A stretch of DNA of 36,423 nt, taken from Planctomycetota bacterium. GTDB taxonomy: Bacteria; Planctomycetota; Phycisphaerae; WQYP01. Location of the stretch: NCBI GenBank assembly GCA_021808485.1, contig JAKBBN010000029.1, forward strand, positions 1 through 36,423, given 5' to 3'. This document shows positions 26,712-36,375 of this stretch, piece by piece. The notes below the pieces were generated by a model. The model saw nothing but the letters and a program-made list of their open reading frames with translations. It searched no databases and had not been told where the DNA came from. The stretch's first letter is position 1; each line of letters opens with the position of its first letter. The position numbers were made by a program, and so were the translations under genes.

Positions 26712-28131
26712 GCCGACCATCGGCCATACCGTCGCCCACAGGACGAGTTGTGCACAGTTGCCGGTATCAGGACAGACGCGGCGTGGAAAATGCCGGAACA
26801 GGCCTATCCAATGAAGGGCCGAAGCCCGACAATCGCGCACCTCGTGGAATTGATTGGAATTCAGACAGGTTGAAAGAAGCCTCCGCCCGGTTGAACGACA
26901 TTTGATCAACATCCGGACAGCACCCCGCCCCAGGCAATCCGCAGAAGCCCGAAGCCGGCCGGTTGAATGGCGCAGCCAAGCCCCATGACGCCGGATTTGC
27001 CTGTCTCGCACCGCGGCGGCACGGCGCCAAAACAGACTTGCCGGTTATAAGAATCGGCGATACGTCGGCAAAACCCAACCCCGACAAACCGCGCATCGAC
27101 GTTATGCGAAAATCTCCTTCCATGGCGTGATTGATGCCGGCTCCCGGAAGCATGCCCGTCCGCGACAACGGAATTGCCGCACCGGCGAGCGACACCCGCA
27201 AAAACACCAGCACCACGATTGCGACAAAAAGCAATGACTCCGCGGGCGTAAAGAAGTTGATCCGCCTTTCAGGAAATGCAATTGCCCGAACCCTGAAGCA
27301 GCCGGCACTTTTACCGGAAGATAAAGTCGCTACATTCAACAACTCATCAGTCCTTATGAACAAAGCCGGCGAACACAACCGACACCATCCCTCAACATTT
27401 TTCAGCGCGATTTTCATCGCCCGACACGCCGCTGGTGAGAATTGCAATAAACGTGCCAGACTACCCGAACCGCCGGCGACACATTAGTTTTTTAGTACTT
27501 CAATCGCCTGAATCGACTGCCAGCGACATTTTTGTGCCCAATCATGAACAATGTTCCCTCGCAAAAACACTCGGCAAACTAAAAGTAGGCGGCATTTTGA
27601 ACGGCTTGTGCACAATATTTCAGCGGCGCAGCGAGCGAAAACCGGCTTTCCGCCGGGGCGACTTTTTTGCCTGATAATTCCGCACTGCTTAAGAATGAAG
27701 CATCGTCACGTCTTCAGTTCATCCCCTGTCAACCGCCGACCGAGCCCGTTGCCATCCTGAAATATCATTGAGATCAAATTAATTCCGGAAGCTTTGCGGC
27801 CCGGTCGTATCATATTTTACGGTCGCTTTTACACTGACTGGAAGCGGTTCCATGCGGCGGGGACAACTATCTTCAGGACCGGCAGGGCCGCAGCAGTGTA
27901 CGTTTTTCGGCTGCGATCCGCAGGTCCACGGTGGGGAATATCCGGAATTGTTCCCATCGGATTTGCCGCAAATGGCCGGATTTACTTAACCTTAACCCCT
28001 AAGCCGGCCGGCCCGCCCTGATGTCCCTGTTGCGTCCGGTAAACACCGTGAAAAATATCGGCCGCATTTGCGGAAAGACGCAACACTATTACAATTCAAT
28101 CCATTGAGTTGTCTGAACTGTTCTATGCAAG

Positions 28132-29817
28132 ATGGAAGCCGCCATGGGGAATCGGAGATTTGGCACCACGATTCGCAGTCGGTCGGACGGTTGCAACCGG
28201 GCGATGATATGGGCTGTTGTTCTGACCGGCGTTCCGGCTGTTTTTTTCCCGCCGGCATCGGGCAACGCGACCGGCGGGCAGGCGGCGTCGGTGCAGCATG
28301 TGACACACCCGGTTAATTTTGGCGGTCTGCGGGTGGGACCTAAATTTTCCGTTACCGCCCCTGTTACTTTTTCCACGTATCCAAGTCCGTATGTCATGGT
28401 CGGTCGGCAGCTGTGGAATATGAATACCGACCGGCCGGTCGGCAAACGTCTCCCCAACCACTTAAGTTTTGGGGTGATTCACGCACTTTCGCCGGGCGGC
28501 CGATGGTATGTGGACAATAACTCCGTAGCGACGAACAACAATCACGGCGGGCTGAATATCTGGTCCACGCGAACGGGCCGGCGGGTGGAATTGATTTCCT
28601 ACACACCCGCAAGCCCTCCGCCCGGCGTTACGCTGGGGAAAAACGTTCTTGTGTTGGATAGCCCCGTGGGAAGGTCGGCGCAGGTATTTAACCTTGAGCC
28701 GCGGCGGCCGCCAATTAATATGCCGGTCTACGCCAAGGGACTGCTCAGCCTTGCCGTTTCGCCGGGCGGCGGGCGCATTTTCGGTTTCCCGCATCGTAGT
28801 TCAGTTCCGTCGATCGTTCCCATTCACTCCGACGCCGGGGCCATTCGGGTGGAGTTTTCCCACGGCTTCCCGGCTCCGGCGGAACGAAAATATCTGTGGG
28901 GCAATGGCCCGCCCAGACCCCCGACCGCGATGACACTTGCCGTCATTAACGCGTCCGCGTTTTCCGCCGATGGCAGGCGCATTGCGTGCGTGACTGGAGA
29001 TCCGGCGCGTCTGGTCATATGGAATTCGAAGGGGCGGTGTGTGACGGATCGCAGAATGGTGGGCCTCCCTCCGTTCGTTACGACAATGCAATGGCAGCCT
29101 GCCGGCAAGTTCCTGCTTCTGGGAAATTTCTATGTCGTGCAGGCATCCAGCGGCAGAACAGTGGTGGACTTATGGACCGGCCGGGGAACCTCAACATCGA
29201 GCAGTTTTTACGCCAATCGTCGCATCGCGTGGGTGGATACTCGAGGTCTCCGGAGTTGGATCCGTATCTATCATTTACCTGTTGGGCGCATTGAAAAAAG
29301 CCTGCGGGCTTTGCGCCTCGGAACCGGGGGAATTCTTGCCCGCCCCGGCGGCGCTGTACGGGTGGTTTATCATATCATCGGACCGACCACGGATCCGGAG
29401 GTTATTCGACAAAGATTGGCGCAAGACGTGGCCCGGCGCACCATGGAAAACCATTGGCACATTGCATCCGACGGCAGACTTACCATCGATATCACATGGC
29501 ATAAACTCCTGGGCAGACGCATGCAGGTTTGGGTAAGGAAAGAACCGTTTGGTATTCACGCAGTCAACACCGGTCGCATAGTGCGCGACGACCGGGTGCG
29601 ACTCACCATCCGTTTGCAACGGTCAAAATCGGGCCGGATCATCCGGCAATGGCGGACCACCATGGAAACGCCGCGATTCATACCCGACGCGGTCAATAGA
29701 CAAACGTTGCGGGACGGCGTGCTGGAACAGGCGGATGCGGAATTGAGCAATGCGGCCATACCCTATTTTATTCCGTCCTCGCCCTCGCTCATTTCACTGC
29801 CGGTTTATATCCGGTAA
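28132..29817 (+). CDS. secreted WD40-like beta-propeller protein, function unknown
   Basis: A 561-residue protein with a hydrophobic export segment at about 25-40. Residues 60 to about 400 contain degenerate WD40-type blades: examples are IHALSPGGRWYVDNN...LNIWSTRTGRRV (116-151), LLSLAVSPGGGRIFGF (204-219), SAFSADGRRIACVTGD...LVIWNSKGR (275-302) and MQWQPAGKFLLLGN (319-332). The C-terminal 150 residues are a separate domain that I do not recognise, predicted alpha/beta and ending in a Pro/Ser-rich stretch. No catalytic motif is seen. ATG 28132 has no clear ribosome site; ATG 28144 in frame has a purine-rich GGAAG ahead. It is followed 102 bases later by the M48 peptidase gene on the same strand, suggesting a pair. 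Confidence 0.75.
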   Translation: MEAAMGNRRFGTTIRSRSDGCNRAMIWAVVLTGVPAVFFPPASGNATGGQAASVQHVTHPVNFGGLRVGPKFSVTAPVTFSTYPSPYVMVGRQLWNMNTDRPVGKRLPNHLSFGVIHALSPGGRWYVDNNSVATNNNHGGLNIWSTRTGRRVELISYTPASPPPGVTLGKNVLVLDSPVGRSAQVFNLEPRRPPINMPVYAKGLLSLAVSPGGGRIFGFPHRSSVPSIVPIHSDAGAIRVEFSHGFPAPAERKYLWGNGPPRPPTAMTLAVINASAFSADGRRIACVTGDPARLVIWNSKGRCVTDRRMVGLPPFVTTMQWQPAGKFLLLGNFYVVQASSGRTVVDLWTGRGTSTSSSFYANRRIAWVDTRGLRSWIRIYHLPVGRIEKSLRALRLGTGGILARPGGAVRVVYHIIGPTTDPEVIRQRLAQDVARRTMENHWHIASDGRLTIDITWHKLLGRRMQVWVRKEPFGIHAVNTGRIVRDDRVRLTIRLQRSKSGRIIRQWRTTMETPRFIPDAVNRQTLRDGVLEQADAELSNAAIPYFIPSSPSLISLPVYIR

Positions 29818-29919
29818 TGATCCGCACGGGGACTTTGGGACGCAGATATGCAGTTCCATTGACAGGCCGAAAAAAATCGGGTTACGACCTGGCAGGTTAC
29901 TTTCCGGAGCACTCAGGAC

Positions 29920-32538
29920 ATGAATCCCACGTCACAGGACATGCAGGCCGCGGGGACGCCGGAATTCACCGGCGAAGCGGCCCAACTGCTGGCCGCCCTG
30001 GATTTTGTCGAGCCGGAAATGAAGGAGCTAATTCCGGAATACAAAACCGCCGCGCTCTGCACCGCCGGATTTCTGCTGCTGCTCTGGGGGCTTCTGGCGG
30101 CCGGCGGTATTGGCATGGTCTGGTTCACCTGCCATCAGTTGCTCAGCGGTCTCGGCCGGCCGTTGCTTTGCGTATTTATATTGTTTATTGAATTGACCGT
30201 GCTGGTCTTCATCCTTAAACCGCTGATCATCCGCCGCAAACCGGCCTCGGATGACACGGTGGAATTGTACCGCGAAGACGAGCCTTTGCTGTATGCCTTC
30301 GTTGAAAAACTCTGCGTTCGGATGAACGCCCCTGTGCCCAGGTCAATCCGGGTTGGCGTGGATGCCAATGCGGCCGCGCGTCTGGATAGCACGGTGACGG
30401 GCAAAACCACGCTCATACTCGGGCTGCCGCTGGCGGCCGGTCTGTCGGTGCGTCATTTTACGGCAATTCTGGCACACGAGTTCGCCCATTTTAATCAGAA
30501 GACCGGCCTTCGCTTAGGAGCGTGGCTGGTGCGATCGGGGAATTTTCTCTCGCGTGTGCTGTACCAGCGCGACGGGGTGGACAAATGGCTCGCGCGGCAA
30601 TGCCGGTCCGGCAAAATCTGGCGAAAGATCGCCGCGTGGACCGCGCGCATCGCAGTGGAAGCTTCGCGCGGAGTGTTATGGTTATTCCTTGTGGCCGGCG
30701 AATGGATGTACTGTCATCTGTCGAGGCAGATGGAATATGACGCCGACCGGACCTCCGCACTGATCGCCGGCCGGGAGGAACTGCTGCGAACGCTGGAAGT
30801 GCTTAATTTTCTGGTCATCGGTTCGGCACATGCACAGGCCGACACGAATCAGGCGTTGCGCGCCAAGGCCTTGCCCGACGACATGGTAAGTCTGATTGTG
30901 GCCGACGGCATATCCATGGCGCGCTATCGCGACAAGGTTTTTGAGATGTCGCGCCAGGAGCAGACCACCTGGCGCAGCACACACCCGTCGCTGCCTGAGC
31001 GTGCGACCAATCTCGCGGATATTCGGTCCGCCGGGCTGGTTACCAGCAATATCCGGAGCACCCATTTGTTTTCAAATTTTTCCACGGTTTGTCGGCGGGC
31101 CACACGGGCGCACTACGAGGTTCATCTGGGCAAAGCGGCCGCCGGAATCACGATGATCGATTCGCGAAAGCTTGCGAAAGATCAAAGCCGGCGCCGGGAA
31201 CAGGCGTTTTGTGTTCGCCGCTATTTCCGTACCGGCATGGGAATGGCACGCATGATTCTTCCGGACAGTTCATGGCTAAGCCCGCCGGCCGACCCGGCCG
31301 CCGCAGTGTCCACCCTGGCCGATCTGCGCCGAGAGGTGCTCAACTTTACCGAAAGCATCGACAGCCGGACCGGCAAGGATTACGAAGATCTCCTTGTGGG
31401 CAGAACCGCCTTGCGGGCCCACGTGAACGGTGTGGAATCGCTGATCGACACCGCGGGCCGTATGAAACTGCCGGCTGCGGTTCGGGCGTTACACCGGATC
31501 CGGAAAAAGCTGCTGCGGAGTATGGGCACGGTTCATGCGAAGCTGGAGGAAATGGAACCGCGAATCGATGCCCTGGACCGGCTCTCACGCCACCGGCTGG
31601 CGCTCTGTTTTGCCCTTTCACAATCCCCGGCACTGGCGAAGCAGTCCGAAGCGACCGGTAAAGAGTTGCAACAGCGGGCCCTTGAATTGACCCGGCGCTG
31701 CGAGGCGCTGGAGAAGTGCAGCGGACTGGCGCTGCGAATGCGCGAAGGCAGCGTGATTCTTTGCGCGCTCGCCAACACTTACCCCGACCGCTTGCGCAAG
31801 TTATTTATGGAAACAGTCCGTGAGATATCGGGCGAGATTACCGCATCAATTCAGGAATATAACCGGGAAATCCGCACGGATACCCAACTCGGCAAGCTGA
31901 ACGCCGAGCTTGAGTCGGTTCGGGGACGAACGCTGCAGGTGGCTGTACCGGAAGCGTCAAATACGGCCGCGGTGCTGAATGCCGTGGATTGTGTTATCGA
32001 GCGGTTCGAGCCGATTATTCTGGATGCGATCGGCCAGATTGCGATACTGGGGGAGGATATTGAAGCGGCTTTTAAATTGCCGCCGCTTAAGGAGACGACC
32101 GAAGCCACGGAAAAACGCAAAACAGAAGATGCCCGCGAAAAATCCGCCGCGGCGGCCGCTTACTGGTGGGCCAATGGCGCCCGCGCCCTTGGTGGATTGA
32201 CGATACTGCTGGGCGTGATCTGGCTGGCGGCGGGAGTTTCCACACCCCAACCGAACGCCATGGCGGTAAACGGCCCGGTCGGCTTACAGCCGCTGTACAC
32301 CGGTGCGTTACCACCGGTGCATTTTGCGCGGCATAATATTGTTCCAAACGCCCCGCCGCTGTCGCCGGCGCCGTTAATCGCGCCACAACCGGTTTTCATT
32401 CCCCCCGCACCGATGGCCTCCAGACGGCCGCAGGTCCGGCCCCGGCCGCATTTGCCATGGCAACGACCGCCGAATCAATTCCCGCCGGATAGAAATCCCC
32501 CGATGTATGAATTGCGCCCTGTCCCGCCGGGGCAATAA
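29920..32538 (+). CDS. membrane-bound M48 family metallopeptidase with long helical region and proline-rich tail
   Basis: An 872-residue protein with a zinc metallopeptidase core. Two membrane helices (about 45-70 and 82-103) precede HEFAH at 186-190 (LAHEFAHF), and the third zinc ligand is Glu272 in MEYDADR. This is the M48 (HtpX/Ste24-like) arrangement. Residues 300 to about 745 have no recognised domain and look largely helical. They include likely coiled-coil parts with many Glu, Arg and Leu residues. A further membrane helix (about 750-770) is followed by a Pro-rich tail of about 90 residues. Standard M48 enzymes are 280-430 residues, so more than half of this one is extra. ATG 29920 has GGAG about ten bases upstream. 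The substrate is unknown; membrane-protein quality control is the family role. Confidence 0.85.
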   Translation: MNPTSQDMQAAGTPEFTGEAAQLLAALDFVEPEMKELIPEYKTAALCTAGFLLLLWGLLAAGGIGMVWFTCHQLLSGLGRPLLCVFILFIELTVLVFILKPLIIRRKPASDDTVELYREDEPLLYAFVEKLCVRMNAPVPRSIRVGVDANAAARLDSTVTGKTTLILGLPLAAGLSVRHFTAILAHEFAHFNQKTGLRLGAWLVRSGNFLSRVLYQRDGVDKWLARQCRSGKIWRKIAAWTARIAVEASRGVLWLFLVAGEWMYCHLSRQMEYDADRTSALIAGREELLRTLEVLNFLVIGSAHAQADTNQALRAKALPDDMVSLIVADGISMARYRDKVFEMSRQEQTTWRSTHPSLPERATNLADIRSAGLVTSNIRSTHLFSNFSTVCRRATRAHYEVHLGKAAAGITMIDSRKLAKDQSRRREQAFCVRRYFRTGMGMARMILPDSSWLSPPADPAAAVSTLADLRREVLNFTESIDSRTGKDYEDLLVGRTALRAHVNGVESLIDTAGRMKLPAAVRALHRIRKKLLRSMGTVHAKLEEMEPRIDALDRLSRHRLALCFALSQSPALAKQSEATGKELQQRALELTRRCEALEKCSGLALRMREGSVILCALANTYPDRLRKLFMETVREISGEITASIQEYNREIRTDTQLGKLNAELESVRGRTLQVAVPEASNTAAVLNAVDCVIERFEPIILDAIGQIAILGEDIEAAFKLPPLKETTEATEKRKTEDAREKSAAAAAYWWANGARALGGLTILLGVIWLAAGVSTPQPNAMAVNGPVGLQPLYTGALPPVHFARHNIVPNAPPLSPAPLIAPQPVFIPPAPMASRRPQVRPRPHLPWQRPPNQFPPDRNPPMYELRPVPPGQ

Positions 32539-32741
32539 TGGCGCCTATCATTTTCGGCACGGCTGGGCTTATTGCGATGGATTTCGTCCGCCAAAAGTTC
32601 CATAGGGCTTAAACCAAGAAGTGTGCGCACAATATCGGCCCGGAGCAGGCGGACGCGCTGCGTGCAATTTTTGATTAGGTTTCTACCCGGCGGTAGTGTA
32701 TAATTGATAAATTGGTGTTTGGCTGGCGTGAGGTTACCGTT

Positions 32742-34436
32742 ATGGACTTCAAACGCATTCTTGTTCTGGCAAAGCCGGAGATGTCGGGTTCAAATTTCAT
32801 CGAGGGAACCCGTCGGCAGTGCGATGTCGTCATTATTGAAACCATGGAACAGGCCATCAGCCAGCTTCGCGGCGGCCGGTTTGATGCGGTTATTTCCCAA
32901 GCCGGCGATTTTCTGGCGTTGGAACGCATGGCCGCGTCCCTGCAGTCCAGTCTGATACTTAATACGATCGGTGAAGGCGTGTGCCTGGTTGATTCCTCCG
33001 GCCGCGTCGCCTGGACCAACAACCGCATGAAAACATGGAGCCATGAGGTAAGCAACCGCATCTTTGACACGTGTCGCAGCGCCATCGACTTTTTCAACAA
33101 GGCGGCTGAATCGGCCGCGTCGCCCCAGGAAAAACCCCCGCCAAAATCAAGAAAATTCGCCTTAAATATTGATGACACCAGCTTCTATGAAATTGTTTGC
33201 TCGCCGGTGCTGGAAGAAAACGGCCGTGTGGCGCATGTAGTGGCGGTTTGCTGGGACGCATCCCATAATCGCCTCCTGCAGCAGAAACTTGATGCGATTG
33301 ACCAGGCGGGCCGCGAATTGGTCCGATTGGACACCGAATCCATCGCCGGGATGGACATGATCAGCCGGCTGCGCCTGCTGGAGGAAAAGATCATCAAGTT
33401 CTGCCGGCAACTCATGCATTTTGACCATTTTAATATCCGCCTCCTGGAACGCAGCACCAACAAGCTGGAGCCGGTGATCAGCGTCGGCATGCCGGCGGAA
33501 GCCTCGGACGTGGAACTTTTCTGTTCGCCGGAAGGCAACGGCATCTGCGGGTTTGTGGCCGCCACGGGCCGGTCCTACATTGCGTCTGATGCGCAAAAAG
33601 ACCCGCGCTATGTTCCCGGGCTGGACACGGCCCGCAGCAGCCTGACCGTGCCGCTGACGTTGAAGGACAAGGTGATCGGCGTTTTTAACATCGAATCCGA
33701 TACGCCGGCATTTTTCAGCGAGGATGACCGGCAATTTACCGAAATTTTCGCGCGCTATGTCGCCATCGCCCTTAACATTCTGGAATTGCTGGCCGAAGAG
33801 CGCCGCACCACCAGCGGCCGGCTGGTGGAGGATGTCGCCTGTGAAATGGCCGGCCCGATCAATGACATTGACACGCTCGCCGCCCGCCTGCTGGACATGG
33901 GCGAAAAAACCGATGATGAACGCCGCATGCTGAAGGCCATCATTCGCCAGGCCGACACGCTCCGCGAAACACTCCGCGGCGCCGGCCGCGGCGGGCCGGT
34001 CCTGCGCGGGTCAAAATCCATACCGGATAACGTGGATGTTTCCTGGCTGCAGAATAAACGCATCCTTGTGGCCGATGATCAGGCCAACTCCCGCGATGCC
34101 TTGCGCGGTGTCCTGGTTTGCTGCGGCTGCCAGGTTGAATTGGCGTCCGATGGGGAAGAGGCCATCGCCCTGCTGGCGGGTCAACCCCGGTTTGACCTAG
34201 TCATCTCCGATATCCGCATGCCCCGCAAAAATGGTTATGAAGTGTTCAGCGCCGCTCAAAAGCTGGGACACAGGCCGCCTGTTGTTCTTATGACCGCCTT
34301 CGGCTGGGATCCGGAACATCAGATTGTGCGCGCCACGCAGGAAGGCATGGCCGCGGTTCTGCCTAAACGCTTTGACGTGGCCCAGTTGCTGCATGTCATA
34401 CGCAAGGCCATGCATGGCTCCGCGGCCGGCGGTTAA
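32742..34436 (+). CDS. PAS-GAF protein with histidine-less DHp-like helix and C-terminal receiver domain
   Basis: A 564-residue cytoplasmic signalling protein. Residues 1-65 resemble a degenerate receiver. A PAS-like domain (about 68-172) and a GAF domain (about 205-347) follow. Residues 360-411 look like a HisKA dimerisation helix pair, but the phospho-acceptor position reads VACEMAGPI, with Cys367 where VAHE-x-x-x-P is usual, and no HATPase domain follows. The C-terminal receiver (about 439-555) looks active: Asp445-Asp446, phospho-acceptor Asp490 (ISDIRMP), Thr518 and Lys542, although the proline after the lysine is Arg. It should therefore be phosphorylated by another kinase or a small phosphodonor. 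ATG 32742 has GAGG eight bases upstream; the frame stays open from a TTG at 32712. No partner kinase is adjacent. Confidence 0.88.
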   Translation: MDFKRILVLAKPEMSGSNFIEGTRRQCDVVIIETMEQAISQLRGGRFDAVISQAGDFLALERMAASLQSSLILNTIGEGVCLVDSSGRVAWTNNRMKTWSHEVSNRIFDTCRSAIDFFNKAAESAASPQEKPPPKSRKFALNIDDTSFYEIVCSPVLEENGRVAHVVAVCWDASHNRLLQQKLDAIDQAGRELVRLDTESIAGMDMISRLRLLEEKIIKFCRQLMHFDHFNIRLLERSTNKLEPVISVGMPAEASDVELFCSPEGNGICGFVAATGRSYIASDAQKDPRYVPGLDTARSSLTVPLTLKDKVIGVFNIESDTPAFFSEDDRQFTEIFARYVAIALNILELLAEERRTTSGRLVEDVACEMAGPINDIDTLAARLLDMGEKTDDERRMLKAIIRQADTLRETLRGAGRGGPVLRGSKSIPDNVDVSWLQNKRILVADDQANSRDALRGVLVCCGCQVELASDGEEAIALLAGQPRFDLVISDIRMPRKNGYEVFSAAQKLGHRPPVVLMTAFGWDPEHQIVRATQEGMAAVLPKRFDVAQLLHVIRKAMHGSAAGG

Positions 34437-34619
34437 CCGCAAATTCAATGCAAGCGGGGCAATTGTCGGCAAATCCCGCATCAGGCGGCTTCCGGGCAAG
34501 ACCGGAAAACCGGTTTTGTTATCGCCCGCGGTCGCCCGCACTACCGTATTTGACACAATTGGTATACGCTATCCCCCATCGCAATGCATGCGAACTGATA
34601 TTATTTGAGGAGTGACGGC

Positions 34620-35801
34620 GTGTCCATGGAACAGATTTCGGCGGTTTTGGATTTTTTTAAGATTGAACTCCCCTCCTGGGGCTTCGCCGATACCGGCACG
34701 CGATTCGGAAAATTTCTGCAGGATGCCGCCGCCGTAACTGTCGATGAGAAAATGGCGGACGCCGGCCATGTGCATAAGCTGACGGGCAGTTGCCCCACCG
34801 TGGCCGTGCATGTGCTGTGGGATTTTCCGTCCGGTCGGACCGCAGCGGAAATTTCCGCACTTGCCGCGGCCGCCGGAATAAAAATCGGCTCGATCAACCC
34901 GAATGTTTTTCAGGATCAGCAATACCGGTGGGGAAGCCTGTGCAACCGTGACCCGGCCGTGCGGCAAGCCGCAATCTCTCATATCAAAGATTCGGTAAAA
35001 ATAGGCCGGGAAACCGGCAGCGGCCTGCTGTCCCTGTGGCTGGCGGACGGCCTGAATTACCCGGGTCAGGCGGATATTATCGCCCGCAAGAAATGGCTGG
35101 CGGATGCGTTAAAGACCGTGCACGGCATGCTGCCGCCGGAGATGACCATGCTTGTGGAGTATAAGCCGTTTGAACCGGCGTTTTATGCAACGGACATCGC
35201 AGACTGGGGCATGGCGTTGTTGCTGGCAAAAGCCGCCGGCCCCCGGGCCAAAGTGCTGGTGGACACGGGGCATCATTATCAGGCGACGAATATTGAGCAG
35301 ATTGTCGCGTGGCTGCTGGATGAGAACATGCTTGGCGGGTTTCATTTTAATGACCGCAAATATGCGGATGACGACTTGACCATCGGATCAATTGATCCTT
35401 ACCAGATATTCCGCATCTTTCACGAAATCCATAACCACCACTTCCGCACCGGGTCGCTTCCTCGGATTGCCTACATGGTGGACCAGAGCCATAACCTTAA
35501 ACCAAAAATTGAAGCCATGATTCAGACGGTGGACATGGCCCAGCAGCTTTACATAAAAGCCGCGATAGTGGACCGCAAGAAGCTGGCTGCAGCCCAAGCC
35601 GCGGAAGATGTGGTTGCCAGCGAAAATCTGCTGCGTGACGCCTATTTGACGGATGTGCGGCCGCTGCTGGCGGAATGGCGGAAATCGCGGCAATTGCCGG
35701 CGGATCCGCTGGCCGCCCACCGTGACAGCGGCTATGAGAAACGCATCGCCGCCCAGCGCCGGGCCGCCCACGGACAAAAGGGCGGAGGCGCGTACGCCTG
35801 A
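34620..35801 (+). CDS. L-rhamnose isomerase family sugar isomerase (P. stutzeri RhaI type)
   Basis: A 393-residue TIM-barrel aldose-ketose isomerase. The metal ligands fit the P. stutzeri-type enzyme: Glu180 (MLVEYKPFE), Asp215 (VLVDTGHH), His242 (GGFHFND) and Asp288 (YMVDQSHN). Their spacings of 35, 27 and 46 residues agree with what I recall for that enzyme. The GGFHFNDRKYADDDL block and SHNLKPK are characteristic. The substrate may be L-rhamnose/L-rhamnulose or another deoxy or rare sugar. GTG 34620 is preferred as start because GAGGAG lies seven bases upstream; ATG 34626 is two codons inside. No rhamnulose kinase or aldolase is nearby, so the pathway context is missing. Confidence 0.9.
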   Translation: MSMEQISAVLDFFKIELPSWGFADTGTRFGKFLQDAAAVTVDEKMADAGHVHKLTGSCPTVAVHVLWDFPSGRTAAEISALAAAAGIKIGSINPNVFQDQQYRWGSLCNRDPAVRQAAISHIKDSVKIGRETGSGLLSLWLADGLNYPGQADIIARKKWLADALKTVHGMLPPEMTMLVEYKPFEPAFYATDIADWGMALLLAKAAGPRAKVLVDTGHHYQATNIEQIVAWLLDENMLGGFHFNDRKYADDDLTIGSIDPYQIFRIFHEIHNHHFRTGSLPRIAYMVDQSHNLKPKIEAMIQTVDMAQQLYIKAAIVDRKKLAAAQAAEDVVASENLLRDAYLTDVRPLLAEWRKSRQLPADPLAAHRDSGYEKRIAAQRRAAHGQKGGGAYA

Positions 35802-35878
35802 TCACCCCCTGCCGGGTGGTTTGGCCGGTATCCGCCGATATCTGCCGGTGGTACGGCGGCGGCATAAGGATCGGATTT

Positions 35879-36262
35879 ATGCACGCACAATCTGAAACGC
35901 CGAGTCCTGAAAAACTGCTGCGCCGCTGGGTGTGGCTTTTTCTCGGCTGCCTGCTTGACGGGATTGTGTTTATGGCCATCGGGCTGGCCATGGTTTTCTT
36001 CATGCCGCAGCACGGAACGGCGGCGTTCTGGCTGACAACGGTCGGCGGCACGGGAGCGTGTGCGTGTGCCGGCGGGGCGATTTACTGTCTTAACAAACTT
36101 GCCGCCCGAACATCATCCCGCCGCGGAAACCGATTTTTACTGCTGGGCAATAATCTGGCCGGCCGACTGCTGGTCGGCGTACAGTTCGCAACGCTTTCCC
36201 TGGTATTGCTGACCGTAACGGCGAACCTGCTGAGCTTTCATATGGCGGGCTTTCACCTCTGA
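35879..36262 (+). CDS. hypothetical three-helix membrane protein
   Basis: A 127-residue protein with hydrophobic segments at about 19-43, 50-74 and 97-122 and a basic loop between the last two (ARTSSRRGNR). ATG 35879 has AAGGA eight bases upstream; the frame stays open from 35816 but the extra residues have no ribosome site. I do not recognise the family. The size, the helices and the position directly before another gene would be compatible with an AtpI-like protein ahead of an ATP synthase operon, but that is a guess that the adjoining sequence would settle. Confidence 0.65.
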   Translation: MHAQSETPSPEKLLRRWVWLFLGCLLDGIVFMAIGLAMVFFMPQHGTAAFWLTTVGGTGACACAGGAIYCLNKLAARTSSRRGNRFLLLGNNLAGRLLVGVQFATLSLVLLTVTANLLSFHMAGFHL

Positions 36263-36375
36263 TGCCGCAGCAGGGATCAAAAATTCGCGGACCGCACCGG
36301 ACCTTTGCCGGCAACAGTTCAACCAATGGCGGCACCCGCACTTCAAATACGGCGAGTCCGCCCACGGAGGCCTGT

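Larger units (their letters stand above)
26550..28131. other. 1.6-kb region without a defensible gene
   Basis: The first 160 bases are the amtB2 leader, with two related hairpins. The rest contains only open frames without family resemblance or convincing ribosome sites. The longest is on the minus strand at 26767-27447 (226 codons). It contains one hydrophobic segment with an FT-x-x-E start, faintly like a type IV prepilin helix, but the rest is low-quality sequence with unfavoured codons. The stretch may be decayed coding DNA plus the promoter of the plus-strand gene at 28132. No tRNA, repeat array or mobile element is seen. Confidence 0.6.

Noticed and set aside
26767..27447. A 226-codon minus-strand frame
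   Set aside because: No ribosome site, disfavoured codons, no recognisable family; only one hydrophobic segment is suggestive, reported as a low-interest finding.
32671..32704. TTGATT and TATAAT ahead of the PAS-GAF gene as a sigma-70 promoter
   Set aside because: The -10 match is good, but the spacing of 22 bases is too long and no better -35 is present.
34550..34578. TTGACA ahead of the sugar isomerase as a sigma-70 promoter
   Set aside because: No acceptable -10 hexamer lies 16-18 bases downstream.
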